Shown here: positions 1 to 11,725 of the stretch, one piece after another | How positions within the stretch are numbered: position 1 is the stretch's first letter | How the letters are laid out: each line of letters opens with the position of its first letter | Source: Trigonopsis variabilis | Lineage: Eukaryota; Ascomycota; Trigonopsidomycetes; Trigonopsidales; Trigonopsidaceae | NCBI GenBank assembly: GCA_003707065.3 | Contig: PPXM03000010.1 | Coordinates: 248,001-312,000, forward strand | Reading direction: 5' to 3' | Length of the DNA stretch: 64,000 nt | Made by a program: the position numbers and the translations under genes | Notes under the pieces: model-generated | The model's database searches: none | What the model saw: the letters and a program-made list of their open reading frames with translations, nothing else | What the model was told of the DNA's origin: nothing

Positions 1-750
1 GAATACAGTCGGTCCGAAAATCACATTAGCAAGAAACTTAGAAAGAAATGTGAATTTCATAATAACTTGACAAGTGTGAAAACAAGGGAGAGTGATAGGT
101 GTGAGATTGGGGCCTTCGCCTAAATATAGAATAACTGCAGTCCCGAGTGTCGTTCGAGGCTAAAAAACATAAAAAGACTAGAATCACTGATTTATCCATA
201 TCCGATGAAAACTTCTAGGGGCGTATAGATGTGATTGCATGAACGCGTTGGTCTCGGTGAAGGCTCGGGTGAAGTTTGGTCCCCAACAAATGACGATTAC
301 AAGGTAAACTAAGTTAAACAGGAAATCTTAGTACTGTGCTGCTAATGTCTAAAAGGATTGCATTCTAGACTGAGTGAGAGAATAAGGCTGAAGTCGACTG
401 GTCTGGTAGAAATATTACTGCTAGGGACAGTTGCTTTTGTAGGAAGGCGCTATCGCAAGGAGGAGTAAGCCATTACTTACGTTGGACGGTCCCGTCACAT
501 GCATACTAACCGACAAGACAGGATAATAAATAGTCGTAATTAAGAAATGAAAAGTTAAATACATGTAAAGGTTGGAAAGTTTGTAGCGAGGATTTGCTGA
601 AGATCATATCGGCTAAGCGGAAAGAAGTATAAGTTAAAGCGCCGAGGTAATTCTGGGGCTAAGTTACGGGTAAGAGGATTATTACTTAACCCCACATCCC
701 CCTCCGAAGAAATCAGTCAACCAGTCTCCGTGGTTCCTTTGTCAAACTTG
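1..750. other. Intergenic left end
   Basis: No convincing open reading frame, RNA gene or repeat is visible in this stretch. It should contain the promoter and 5' leader of the carnitine acetyltransferase gene that follows, and possibly the end of a gene beyond the window. A 76-codon reverse-strand frame at 717-947 overlaps the acetyltransferase start and looks like a chance frame. Confidence 0.6.
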
Positions 751-2650
751 ATGGCCATATCGTTAAGAGTATCAATAAGAGCAATTAGAAAGGTAGAGAT
801 CTTGACAGCTAGGGTGCTAACATGGTCAGATGCCTCACTTACGTCAATCTTCAACCTCGGCGGCTGCTCATTCCTATAAGGAAGACTTAAGTAAGGGAGC
901 GCTTTACCGATTCCAAGATTCATTGCCCAATCTCCCTGTTCCATCATTACAGGAGACCGCTGCCAAGTATTTGAAATCCGTCCATGCTGTGGTCAGTCCT
1001 GAACAATACAAGGTCACAGAGGCTGCAGTAAAGGATTTTATTAAGCCTGGTGGAGAGGGAGAAAGATTACAAAAGCGACTGATGGAACGAGCGTCTGATC
1101 CTAAAGTTCGAAATTGGATTTATGACTGGTGGAACGACGCTGCTTATCTGACTTACCGAGAACCGGTGGTTCCATATGTCAGCTACTTTTACGGATATAA
1201 TGATGATCGACTACGGCGAGATCCTGCTAAACGTGCTGCTGCCATTGTGACGGCTGCTCTGCAGTTTAAGAATCTTGTTGATTCTGCCAAGTTGGAGCCA
1301 GAGTATATGAGGAAACAACCTCTTTGTATGGATTCTTACCGATACATGTTTAATACTTGCCGCAAGCCTCTTCCAGTGCGAGATGATGCCGTGAGTTTTG
1401 AGCCAAAGGACAACGAGCACATCATTGTCATTAGAAAAAACAGATTTTTCAAGGTGCCCTATATCGTTGATAGTGCGCAACTCAGTACCAAAGAGCTTGA
1501 AGATCAATTCAACTTTATTTATAAATTAGCCAATGTCGAGCATCTGCCCGTTGGTGTTCTGACCAACGGCAATCGAGACCTATGGGCCCTTGCCTACTCG
1601 GAACTATCCTCCGATCCCGTCAACAAACAGTCGTTGTTAGATATCGAGTCTAGTGCGTTTGTTGTGGCTCTAGATTCGGCTGACCCAGTCACTCTGGAAG
1701 ACCGTGCTCATCAATTTTGGCACGGAGATGGACGGAACCGATGGTCAGATAAGCCTTGCCAGTTCTTTATCTGTGACAATGGTGTCGCTGGGTTCCAGGG
1801 TGAGCATTCAATGATGGACGGTACTCCTACTCTCCGGTTAAATGATTATGTTAATGATGTCATTGCCAAGGGCAAAGTGGAATATGGCTCATCCGAACGC
1901 GCGCTGGCTCAACCAAGTGAACTCATCTTTAACTTAACTCCCAGTCTAAACGAAAAAATCAACCAGGCCGCTTATACATTTGACACAAACATTGCTGCTC
2001 ATGAAGTGGCCGTGCTTCGATACGAAGGATACGGCAAGAACCTTATCAAGACTTTTAAAGCTTCTCCAGATGCCTACGTCCAAATGATCATCCAACTAGC
2101 CTACTATAAGATGTACGGTATCTCCCGACCCACCTATGAGTCAGCTGCAACTCGCAAGTTTGCCCTTGGCCGTACAGAGACCTGCCGAAGTGTGTCTGAT
2201 GAGTCGGTCGCTTTTGTAAAGACGTGGGAGAATCCAAAGGCCACTGACAGTGAGCGTATTGCTGCCTTCAGAAAGGCCATATCAGCCCACGTTAGTTACA
2301 TCTCGGATGCTTCTGAAGGACGAGGAGTAGACCGTCATCTATTTGGTCTCAAGAAGCTTATTCGAGAGGGTGAACCTCTACCGGCCATCTATAAAGATCC
2401 TTCCTTTGCTTATTCGGGATCGTGGTACCTCAGCACCTCTCAATTGTCGTCGCCTTACTTTAATGCCTATGGATGGTCTGAGGTCATTGATCCTGGTTTT
2501 GGCGTCGCATACATGGTCAATGATGACTGGCTCAATTTCAACATCGCCTCCAAGCACCTTGGTTCAGAGAAACTGCGTTACTATCTTAATGCTGCTGCTG
2601 ATGAGCTTGCTCAAGTATTAGCTACTGAGAAGGTCACTGCTAAACTGTAA
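751..2650 (+). CDS. CAT2: Carnitine O-acetyltransferase, probably dual mitochondrial/peroxisomal
   Basis: This enzyme transfers acetyl groups between CoA and carnitine, letting acetyl units move between peroxisome, cytosol and mitochondrion. The main exon (830-2650) encodes 606 residues of the carnitine/choline acyltransferase family at full length. The catalytic His lies near residue 326 in GEHSMMDGTP, and the protein ends in AKL, a peroxisomal PTS1 signal. A short upstream exon, 751-792, is proposed. It reads MAISLRVSIRAIRK, Arg-rich with no acidic residue, and is joined in phase 0 by a 37-nt intron (793-829; GTAGAG donor, GCTAAC branch site, TCAG acceptor). That would give a 620-residue form with a mitochondrial presequence, while initiation at the ATG at 830 would give a peroxisomal form. 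The family call is secure. The upstream exon is inferred, its donor is weak, and I did not see transcripts. Confidence 0.93.
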
Positions 2651-2992
2651 ATGCATCGATCAAATAGTTGGGAATGCTCTGAATAGCCCGTCACTATTAG
2701 TCAACATTGAGAGGATTCGTGAAGTGTAGTTCTACTCCATCTGTATGTATTGCCACTTGAAAACCATACTGGAGAAACATACTAAACATGATCAGTGTCA
2801 AGGTATTACCAATTCAGAATGTCTATTTCTAGTCTCATACGCTATTTAAATTGTAAGATGCTCATGATAACGTTTCTGCTGGCCTTCCCAACACCAAGGT
2901 GTTACACTCCATCATCACTAATTAGTGCCGTCCAGTCTGCACAATTAGAAAGGAACTGATCATCAGCTGCACCCAAATTCAGGGACAACAGC
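2651..2992. other. Intergenic, CAT2 3' / ASK1 5' region
   Basis: This is AT-rich sequence between two same-direction genes. I see no ORF or RNA gene. It should hold the CAT2 3' end signals and the ASK1 promoter. Confidence 0.6.
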
Positions 2993-3994
2993 ATGGCAAT
3001 GTCGAAGACAGTGGCGGATGAACTCGAACATCTCGAGCAGGCGATAACTCTCACTTTGCAAGATATCGATAGAAACTTCAATAAAGCTCATCGTGTCGTC
3101 TCGCAAACTATCATTCCCGTGGTTGAGCGGTACGGTCGACATTCCAAAGCGGTCTGGGAAAGCTCAAAATTTTGGAAACAGTTCTTTGAAGCATCCGCTA
3201 ATGTGTCATTATCAGGCTACGAGGAACTTGCCGAGCCTAACGCGTCTGCCTCTTTTGACGCGTCTATTGATCCCACCAAAGATTCCACTCTGATCTCAAC
3301 TCCACCTCCAGGAGCGCCTTCCCCTTTTAGTGCTAATGACCCTGTCGTTTTACATTCTCCCTCTCCTAGAGCTGCTTCTGTTAGATCCCCTTCAGATTTT
3401 TCTCCTTCTGTTGACTTCACTCCTTCCAATTTCAGCGTTATCCATTCGCTTAATCCTTCAACTCCTCCATCGAGTGCAAGTCATCTAGGCGAATCAACTC
3501 CTCAGCTTACTCTTCATCATGTCCTTGATAAAAAGTGGAAGGTCCAGGTTACTCCTAGACCCCAACCTAGTCTTCGTGACAAGTTCGATGAATCACCAGA
3601 TCTGGAACCTCCCCAATTGACCGTCCAGATTGATCCTGTCCTCGACTCTCTCGAGACTCCTGTCCGAAAACCAGACCAGCGACCTATTCATCACCAGGCT
3701 GACCAACCAACCCTAACTTCACGACCATCACTCGCTCCCCAATATACTTACCTTCTCGATGAAGCTGAAGATGTCGATAAAGATATGCCAATGTCTCCAA
3801 ATACCAAATACCAGGAGCCAACAAGGACTCCGGCAAAAGTTGCTGCCAGGGACATGGTCCAGTCAGTCCTTGGAACAGTGGGCGTGCATCATCGAGGACG
3901 AGAATGGGAGTGGGACGAAGATTCCGCAGATGAACTGACCCGTCATTTTACTGAAACCGTTAAGCACATGGCTTCCGATGACGTCTTTGAATGA
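2993..3994 (+). CDS. ASK1: DASH/Dam1 complex subunit Ask1
   Basis: Ask1 is a subunit of the DASH (Dam1) ring that couples kinetochores to spindle microtubules. The 333-residue protein carries the conserved Ask1 segment at residues 10-75: LEHLEQAITLTLQDIDRNF, then HSKAVWESSKFWKQFF and ASANVSLSGYEE. The rest is a long Ser/Pro-rich, probably disordered tail with many SP and TP sites. This fits the known control of Ask1 by Cdk1 phosphorylation. A short conserved-looking segment, HHRGREWEWDED, sits near the C-terminus. A second Met at codon 3 is an equally good start. The gene is a single exon and converges with the RhoGAP gene, with stop codons about 110 bp apart. Identification is from the N-terminal signature. 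Confidence 0.93.
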   Translation: MAMSKTVADELEHLEQAITLTLQDIDRNFNKAHRVVSQTIIPVVERYGRHSKAVWESSKFWKQFFEASANVSLSGYEELAEPNASASFDASIDPTKDSTLISTPPPGAPSPFSANDPVVLHSPSPRAASVRSPSDFSPSVDFTPSNFSVIHSLNPSTPPSSASHLGESTPQLTLHHVLDKKWKVQVTPRPQPSLRDKFDESPDLEPPQLTVQIDPVLDSLETPVRKPDQRPIHHQADQPTLTSRPSLAPQYTYLLDEAEDVDKDMPMSPNTKYQEPTRTPAKVAARDMVQSVLGTVGVHHRGREWEWDEDSADELTRHFTETVKHMASDDVFE

Positions 3995-4104
3995 GGTTGT
4001 GCTAGCCTTATAACCCTATAGTGTTGACCAAAGTAGATCTTTTCTTGCGTGTCGACTAATGCAACTACAGCTTATACTCGGTTATCAATTCGGCATTGTC
4101 TTGT

Positions 4105-7099
4105 CTATTCAAATACATTTCCAACATTCTCAATCATAAATTGGATACCTCGGATCTTGCACTTGGTCTCCGCTAGCTCCCGTTCACGCTCTCTTGGGAC
4201 GGCCGAACGAACCAGCGTCGGTGCGAAGCAAACTGCAAGATTCTCGACCTTCATATTGTTCCTGTCGCTGTGGCCTGCCACCCGTGCGAGATGCTCAACT
4301 ATTAACTGAAGTGTTTGTCGATAAACCACCGGTGATGATCTCACTAGTCGCCGTAGGCCTTCTTCAACTTTCTCGCGATTGTATTCCCCTCCTGCAGGGC
4401 TTGCCGTAAGGAAATCTTCATAGAACTCATATCGTACAAGGGGCTCTGGCAAACTGCTCAGGTATTGCTTGAGAAGAGATGCCACGCCATTGATGTCTCC
4501 TTCCATCAGCTTATCAATTTGGTTCCGGGCTCGCTTTTCAAATGCATCGTGCAAAGCCTGGACTTGGGATGCTCCTCCACTCAGACGGTAAATTCCCATT
4601 TGATCAAGCCCTCTTTTTTCTACTTCTTCAATACATCGTCTCACAATTAAAGGAATCTTTGCTCCTTCAAAAAGCGCACGGGATCCAAGTTCAGTTCCAA
4701 ATAACATACTAGGGTCTTCAGGAGATTCTAAATCTCGTTCAGATCGGCTGCGCGCAATCTTACCGAAAAATCCCATTGGACCTCTAACACTACCAGAGCG
4801 TCCAAGAATTGATGGCGGGTCCGAATCATTTGATGGACTGATCAAAGTCGGACTCGAAATATCAATTTTCTCCACCTCGATTGGCTTTGAAGGCCGAGCG
4901 CGGAAAAACTTCAACACTCCTCGCGAAGCAGGCTGGACAAATGTAGACGAAGAAAGAGACGAGGAATGACCTGGGCTTTGATGCAGCAAGCCTGGACTAG
5001 AGTTACTTATTGGCGATGCTCCAGCACTTGGAGGACCAGGAGGTGGAATATCTTCCTTGGCTTTCTTTTCATCGCTATTGGGTTCTCGGGCCAAAGCCAA
5101 GACTTGTTCAACATATTCGTCGCGCGTACTAAGCAAACCACTAATTTCACTCTCCAAACTTTCCCTTACAGATGAAATCTCGGCTCTGATATGGGCAGGA
5201 GCCGACTCTAATGCTGCTGCCGACATTGTCTCGAGCACACGGACTTCTCGACGAAGGACTTCCTCTCTAGCTCGAAGAGAAGCAGCCGTTTTTCGAGCCG
5301 ATTCAACCTCTGCAGTAGCAGCTCTTCTTGCAGCCGTGATATCTGCGCCTTCTAGTCTGGCCAGACGAGTCAATGCTTCGGCTAGTTGAGCGCGCAGATG
5401 TGATTCACGAATTGCAGTCAGATTAGGAGAAGTCGGAGTCATTGACGGCCTGATACTACGCCGCACTTGGAGTTCGGCAGCATGATCGGACAAGCTTCTC
5501 TCATGAGTTTTGCGTTCCGAGTCGAGGCCAAAAACGCTAGTTGATTCCAAGGTCGGATTAGAAATCTCTGGGGAGATATCCAGAGGGGGCTGGAGCCGTC
5601 TTCTTGATGAAGATCGGGATCGAGCCGTCGTACCAAACGTACCTTCAAGGATGTCACGACCAGAGAGACCATCTAAAATAGCCAGACCAGACGCTTCGTC
5701 GCGCGAAGGAACTCGGGAATGATTCCTCGATCTCTGAGGGGACCTTGGAGGAGGACGTTGAGCTTGAGCAGCGTGGGCTGCAGCTGAAGTAAGTAGGAAC
5801 TCATTAGATTCTTGCTTGACCGGGGACCTAGGGCGCTGAGGGATCCTAGTAGGAGACACTGAAGGTCGATTACGGATAGGAATTTCCGGAGGAGACTGGA
5901 GTCCTTCAGGAGGCCGAAAACTAGGGCCAGGTCTGCTATCGGAACGAGAGGGGCTCGGTGATCTCTGTTGTTGAGGAAAAGACAAAAGAGGATCTACCCT
6001 TCGAGATTCAGGGACAGATGGTGGTGCGGTTGAGGATTGGCCATTCAAGTTAAGTTGAGGAGGTGGAAAAGGAGGGTGGGATATATCAGTCAACTGGTTG
6101 AGCTGGTCAGGTCTAGGAGTTCTTGTAGGAGTCTTAGGAGAAGAGGGTGGTAACGAGAAATTTGGAACTTCTTTAGGAGACCGCTTTTGAAAGTAAATAG
6201 GAATTACATTAGGGGCCAGATCATTAAGTGCCTTGGGGGTCGCTAAAATGGGGTCTGAATGATCGTCAGGAGTAGGAGGATTAGGAAGCTCAGAGGAAGA
6301 GATGTTGTCGTTAGAAGTTTCGGCAGTTGATTTCTCATTCGAAGTATCTGATCTAGCGGTCTTAAGAGAGGAAGCCGATTCATTATCTGTTTTGATATCA
6401 GTCGATAGTGGTAATGATGTTTCGGATAAACCAGGCGTTGATGACGCAGAATCATTTAGCTGAGGTGTTATGGGGAGCACATCTTTGCCATCTCGACCGT
6501 CATTTGTTGAAGATGAATAATTTGCAGTACGTCTCTTTGCCTTTCGTTTCCGTCTTGCCAGTAAAGCTTCGTAGCAATCCATGCAAAAGACTCCTTGGCT
6601 AGTCCTAGCATATTTGAGTGACTCGATTTTTTTTGAACAATTGCGACATTTGAAGCATTTCTGACAATATGCCTGATCTCCGGTCAGAATGGCCGTATCT
6701 TCAATTCGATTTTGACATGAATGACAATGGAAAGAACAGTTTCCACATATTAAATTACCATTTCCAAGAACCAACAAATTTGTGTTGGAATCAAGTTGTG
6801 AACCACAATCAGAACATGTAAAACCTTGAGTTATTAGTCAAATGGTTTTTCCAGCCAGAAAAGTAAACGACACTCACAATCCACATGCCAACAATGGCCA
6901 TCTAAAATTAGCCAGATTCTCGATCAAAATGTAACGGCTGCTGACTTACCTAATTCAAAAGCTTTCCCTTCTGTGAATGGCTAGAATAAGTTAAATTGAT
7001 CCTTCTGTGCCCGGCTAGTCGTACCTTTTTACATCCTCGACATACCCGATCTTCTCCTTGTCCAGCACCGTTTATTGCGGTCGCAGTTGGATTTGTCAT
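4105..7099 (-). CDS. LIM-domain Rho GTPase-activating protein (Rga1/Rga2-like)
   Basis: This protein accelerates GTP hydrolysis by Rho-type GTPases (Cdc42/Rho), usually in polarity and septation. I read four exons: 7025-7099, 6950-6980, 6878-6901 and 4105-6824, giving 949 residues. The three introns are 44, 48 and 53 nt. The first three exons and the start of the fourth build LIM domain 1 (from CRGCKKPF through HCWHVDCFTCSDC to ICGNC). LIM domain 2 follows (CHSCQNRI to FCMDC). A long Ser/Pro-rich linker and a coiled-coil stretch lead to a C-terminal RhoGAP domain with the arginine-finger motif GIYRLSGG and LLKQYLSSLPEPL. The largest single frame (from 6777) lacks most of LIM1, so the upstream exons matter. 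Substrate GTPase is not predictable from sequence. Confidence 0.9.
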
Positions 7100-7834
7100 G
7101 GCTTTTTTAATCACACCCCCAATACCAGTATTTTTCCCGAGGTTTTTCTTGTCAATGCTCTTGCTCTGATCTTACTGAAGCTCGTCCTGTATAATAAGCA
7201 AGGGGGTGTTCGAGGTCAACAGGTAACACTTTGTCTTTTGCAACGAAGCGTTTTCGTCGGCAATATTGTAGACGTGTCTCGAGTATGTCATCTCTATTCT
7301 TATCAAGTTATTATCCAAGTAAGTATATATAGTCTTAATGGGAAAGTGTTATATTGCTAGCAACGTCTGGAAACAAAGTCTTTTAAGCACATGAATGAAG
7401 GCTATACTGGTCTGGAAAGCAAAAGACCAAAAAGAGACGATTAGAGAGCTTTTTTGTCTGGCTCATTGAATTTAGATCAATATGATGAGTAAGTCGGTCA
7501 AGATGAAGAACATGGCTCCCATCTGCATTGGATGATTCATCTTTTCCTACGGAAACTAGCTGAGCAAGCAGGTAATCAATTGATTTAGGACAGAACCTTG
7601 AAAAAGTGAAATGAATTCTGTTGTTATTAGAAACAAGAAATGTATGATATACAGAAGGTTTATTTATTTCATTACAGCGAATTAAAAATACTAATCTTTC
7701 CATCTTAATAATGTCCAGTGCTGACTTGTAATTACGTCTCGACGTTAGCATCCAATCATCCCTTATACTATCTCAAATAATCTTCCCTCCGTTCCAAATT
7801 TACACCTGTACTGCTATTGCGAACCCTCCGATGC
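7100..7834. other. Intergenic, LIM-RhoGAP promoter side
   Basis: This is the upstream region of the LIM-RhoGAP gene and the 3' side of KRE6. A 122-codon reverse frame (7383-7751) has no recognisable domain and an amino-acid composition typical of chance translation. I see no RNA gene or repeat. Confidence 0.55.
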
Positions 7835-9874
7835 TCATGTGCATCCATCCATGATTTTGTTCTTAGGAAAAGTGTATCCGGCCTCTTCCCATGTGGTCAA
7901 GTTGGGATTACTGTAAGCATTCAAATGGTCCTGAATATAATCATAGGTGGGATAATCTGCAGGATCACATGTAAGCGATTCAGAACCTTCTTTCTGGTAG
8001 ATTCGCACATAGTCGATCCGCATTGTCGTGGGAAAATACAAGCCAGGCCAGTCAATATATGTCCATGAATTTGATACGCCCAGATTCAATACTATACTCA
8101 TGGGCTCAAAAGAGATATCCCTGGCCCCAACATTGCCGTTTTGTCCGATGGCCTCTCCATATAGTAACTGAGTGGTCGAGTTGGCAACAAACCATCGGAT
8201 GTAGCCTGTGCCTGAGCCAGGTTCGTACTCAAATCCATATGTCTGGTAAGCGTTACCATCATACCATTCTCGATTTAACGTTGTAACCGCGGAAATGGCC
8301 TCTTGGTAAGGCCCTCCTACATAAGTGTTCATCTCGGTGGTTTCAGGATAAGGCAAGATCAGAAATTCATAATTTGGATAATGCCACACATCGAAAGGAG
8401 CCAGCTGCAGCGATTGAGTCACCATGCCGACTTTATATGTGGTATTGAGATTATTGACAGTGGCCTCAATAATATCGATTTCCGGCGCACCTCGGCCAGT
8501 CCCAGGATTGGGATGGTCCTCACCCGAACATGTACAAGCCGATAATCGTTGACCAGGGAGATAAGAAAGACCATCAGACGAAGACTGATTGGGTGTGATA
8601 CCAGCGTCACATTGATTATAAGCATAGGGCCAAACACCATATGAAGTGGCTTTGTAGCCGGCCCTAGCCAGATTTCCTAATGTCCACATACCCGGCCAGA
8701 GGCCCAACTTATCTGCAGGCCCTGGCAGCGAAGCGGAGATCTCAATCATTCCTCCCGTAAAGCAAAGCCTATTCCAACTCTGAAGCATTCCAGACCGATA
8801 GAATAAATCATGGTTTTCATACGCATCCATTCTAATCTCTAAGACGCCTTCACTAGTGACCAAAGCGTCGGGGTCGTACCATTCTTCGTCTTGGGTAGCA
8901 GCATAATTAAGATCAACGCCTTGCCAAAACTGATCATCTCCATCATAAAACGTTCGACCTTCTTTGTTGAACTCATCGGAAAAGACGAGGTTTAGGGCAT
9001 TTCCATTGATATCGTATTTCACTTTTGCGTCATCGGGGGTATCAGGATCTACCAGCGACGATCGAACAGCGTCGAGAATATAGTCATAGTTGACAGTGCT
9101 TAAGACCGTATAAGTAGAATGATAGGGCTTACTACCTGCTCCCGTAAATATGACAGCAGGCAAGACAATAAACACTGCAGCCGCTCCCATGATTAGTAAG
9201 ACCAAAGCAGCAGCAGACCAGCCACCCCTAGAATCTAACCGATGGCATTGACAAGGTTTATCCATGTCAGCATCAGCGATAGGATCAGGATTATGGAGAT
9301 AATCGTCTGCTTCTTTGTCGTCCATGGTTAGAGGGAAAGAACTTGCCGGATAACCACCAAAAGGAGAAAATTCATCGTTGAGTCCAAAAGAAGGATCGTA
9401 AGAGCTCTCACCGTCACTGACTGACAGGTTACCTTGCGATTTCTCATCCCGCAGCAGAGGAGCTAAAGAATGAGAAGCTGAGCTGATTCTCGTGGGATAT
9501 CTATCATATTCTGCTCCAAAACTATTAATACTACTTCCTACTCCACTGAATAATCGCGAAGTAGAGTTACTAATAGATGGAGCACCGCCATCAGAATTTC
9601 CAGGAGGGAAAAAGGATCTTGAATCTCTTCCTGGCAATCGTGATGAGGCAGAACCTTCTGATCCTACCGATAGCCGATCGGAATTGATTATTGATGACTG
9701 TTCACTTCGATTAAACGGATTAACCGGAGCTCCGCTACCCTCATAAGCTCCTGATTCATTGTAAAACCGCGAGTCAGGACTACTAGATCCAGTATCTCCT
9801 CCCGAAGAATCACTGAATGGGTTCCTCGAATTCGAATCTTTAAACGAATGTCCGGTAAGCCTTCTAAAAGACAT
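7835..9874 (-). CDS. KRE6: Beta-1,6-glucan synthesis protein Kre6/Skn1 (GH16)
   Basis: This type II membrane protein of the secretory pathway is needed for beta-1,6-glucan synthesis in the cell wall. The single-exon gene encodes 679 residues. A Ser/Asn/Gly-rich cytosolic N-terminus of about 215 residues is followed by one membrane segment (residues ~216-245, GWSAAALVLLIMGAAAVF). A luminal GH16-like SKN1/KRE6 domain comes next. The glycosidase-type motif APEIDIIEA lies near residue 462, preceded by the family signature CTCSGEDHPNPG. The fold end LYFPTTMRIDYVRIYQ is also typical. KRE6 and SKN1 are paralogues in budding yeast and I cannot say which this copy corresponds to. Confidence 0.95.
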   Translation of the reverse strand: MSFRRLTGHSFKDSNSRNPFSDSSGGDTGSSSPDSRFYNESGAYEGSGAPVNPFNRSEQSSIINSDRLSVGSEGSASSRLPGRDSRSFFPPGNSDGGAPSISNSTSRLFSGVGSSINSFGAEYDRYPTRISSASHSLAPLLRDEKSQGNLSVSDGESSYDPSFGLNDEFSPFGGYPASSFPLTMDDKEADDYLHNPDPIADADMDKPCQCHRLDSRGGWSAAALVLLIMGAAAVFIVLPAVIFTGAGSKPYHSTYTVLSTVNYDYILDAVRSSLVDPDTPDDAKVKYDINGNALNLVFSDEFNKEGRTFYDGDDQFWQGVDLNYAATQDEEWYDPDALVTSEGVLEIRMDAYENHDLFYRSGMLQSWNRLCFTGGMIEISASLPGPADKLGLWPGMWTLGNLARAGYKATSYGVWPYAYNQCDAGITPNQSSSDGLSYLPGQRLSACTCSGEDHPNPGTGRGAPEIDIIEATVNNLNTTYKVGMVTQSLQLAPFDVWHYPNYEFLILPYPETTEMNTYVGGPYQEAISAVTTLNREWYDGNAYQTYGFEYEPGSGTGYIRWFVANSTTQLLYGEAIGQNGNVGARDISFEPMSIVLNLGVSNSWTYIDWPGLYFPTTMRIDYVRIYQKEGSESLTCDPADYPTYDYIQDHLNAYSNPNLTTWEEAGYTFPKNKIMDGCT

Positions 9875-10879
9875 GGTGTACCAAGATAAAAATTACTCCC
9901 GAAGCTCAACGATACCCAGGTTGTTAATAGGCGTATTACTAGAGTAGTCAGCATTAGCTCATTTGGTTTTTCTCTCAAGAGCTGTCCTCTTCTAGTCTTT
10001 GCTCCGTGTTCAATCATATCTGATCGGCTATCAACCTCCACAAATCACACAATCAACTCATCATAACAATCTTACCTTTTAACGATTGAAATATTCGCTA
10101 CCTGTTGTATTATTCAGATCTGTTTATTCGCCTTTGCCCACTTTAAGAATGGGATAATAAGAAAAAGGAGACGTGACAGGGAGGAGGGTTGCGGTTTTTG
10201 TCACCTCTTGTCAAGGGCGATTGACTGTAATGGAGTAAGATTTGCCCTTACTAAAAATTATCACCGGAGTGCTTGGGAGACAACCGACCGTTTCTTACTA
10301 AAGTCGGTCCGTTCGTTACCTCGCGCTCCTTCTCTTCTCCACGTTTACTGACTTAGAAACATACTGTGCCTGCTAATTATTTTATTTAGGACCTATTATT
10401 CATTGACTGCTTTACTTCCCTTCCACTTGTGTTTCTAATTTAGACCGAGCTCATCCCTTGCCTGTAACAAATGTCACGCCTCGATGACGCGCTAATTTTA
10501 GAACCGCCTCGCGGATACGATTCACATACATATATATTTGCCCAAACTAATGCAGCGTACTTTACAGAATGAAAAGAAGCCCTATATAGAAACCTGTGAC
10601 TCAATGTCTCTGCCTGACTGTAATGAGGTACTTAATTACGTTTTCTTTTCACTGGAAATTGATGCCGTCTCTGGAGCCAAGTCAGTAGACAAAATCCAGG
10701 CTTTTCCGTTGAGCCGCTGCGATCGGCAAGTGGAGCCCTCGCGTGCACGGGAGAAAATCATTCGATCCATGGCTATGCGCCTAATGAGTTCCTCTACAAT
10801 TATTTTTCGTGATCTCAACCAGAAAAATGCTAATGATATCCTACTATCTATACAGGCACCCGTCCCTCTCCACTCATTT
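9875..10879. other. Intergenic, KRE6 promoter region
   Basis: About 1 kb upstream of KRE6 and downstream of the K+/H+-exchange-related gene. A 137-codon forward frame (10538-10951) overlaps the end of that gene and shows no domain, so I treat it as chance. No tRNA, repeat or element is seen. Confidence 0.55.
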
Positions 10880-11725
10880 TTAATCCTTTTTTTCCTTGAT
10901 GCTCTTCAGGGCCTTAGTAACTTGATTGTAAGCCCTCATCAGTTCCTTTGATAGATTATGATCTTGCACAGCATCTGCTATCTCCTGAATATGATCTTTA
11001 TCGAGTAGAAGTCTCTCTTCTTGGTCTAGTAGAGTTGATTTCTCACTTTCAAGACTAGGAGATTCTTCAATCACTTTGGCATAATCTCGCACTGCACTAT
11101 GGGTCGTATTCATCTGGTAATAGACATCATCCAGTCGTTGGTTTGACACTGGTGCCAGCTTATTCGATCTCAGCAGTTGGTCAAGATTAGACGCTCCTTG
11201 ATAGGCTGTGAACAGTTAGTTTAATGCATCGAGTAATAATGACTTACCTTTCCAGTGAAAATAAGAGCGGAATAAGAGATAAAAGCCGGGGATATTGGGT
11301 ATCACTGGTAGAAGTGCTATCGGCAGAGTAAGAGGAGATATCGACAAACAGATGATCATCCTCTTCAGGTGAAAAGACTTGCGATTTGAAGCTAATTCGT
11401 CCAACAATGATTGGATTTTCGGCTGAGTCACTAATGTTTTTGGATAAATGATCTCATATGGTTCCTTACTCTCCATTAAGGCCCTATAACTCGGAATCGA
11501 TGTCAAACCCCATTCTTGATACGGAATTCCATCCAATACTCGATTTCCAAACCCTGTTATCCATGTTTTTATTCGCCCAGAGTCGGCCTCCCACTTCTTC
11601 CAAGTAGCGGCCACCTTATTGACTAATCTGGTTTCCAATGACGGCTTGGTCGATTTATTGAGGATATTCTTCTGGGCATAAAAGAATAACCTTCGGTCGG
11701 TTAACGGTAAAACCACCAGTTTCAT
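10880..11725 (-). CDS. Mitochondrial K+/H+ exchange-related protein (Mit_KHE1 family, YDL183C-like)
   Basis: Members of this fungal family sit in the mitochondrial inner membrane and are thought to contribute to K+/H+ exchange and so to matrix volume control. Two exons (11248-11725, 10880-11205) are joined by a 42-nt intron with a GTAAGT donor, ACTAAC branch and CACAG acceptor. They give 267 residues. The start MKLVVLPLTDRRLFFY matches the family opening. The middle carries WKKWEADSG, a hydrophobic hairpin (ICLSISPLTLPIALLPVIPN) and PGFYLLFRSYFHWKAYQGAS, which spans the splice junction. The C-terminus is charged and helical. Family membership is from remembered motifs. The exchanger role is indirect in the literature, so treat function as tentative. 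Confidence 0.85.

Noticed and set aside
7383-7751. 122-codon reverse frame between the RhoGAP and KRE6
   Set aside because: No domain, atypical composition, and no conserved motif.
10538-10951. 137-codon forward frame
   Set aside because: It overlaps the conserved C-terminal exon of the K+/H+-exchange-related gene on the other strand and shows no family features.
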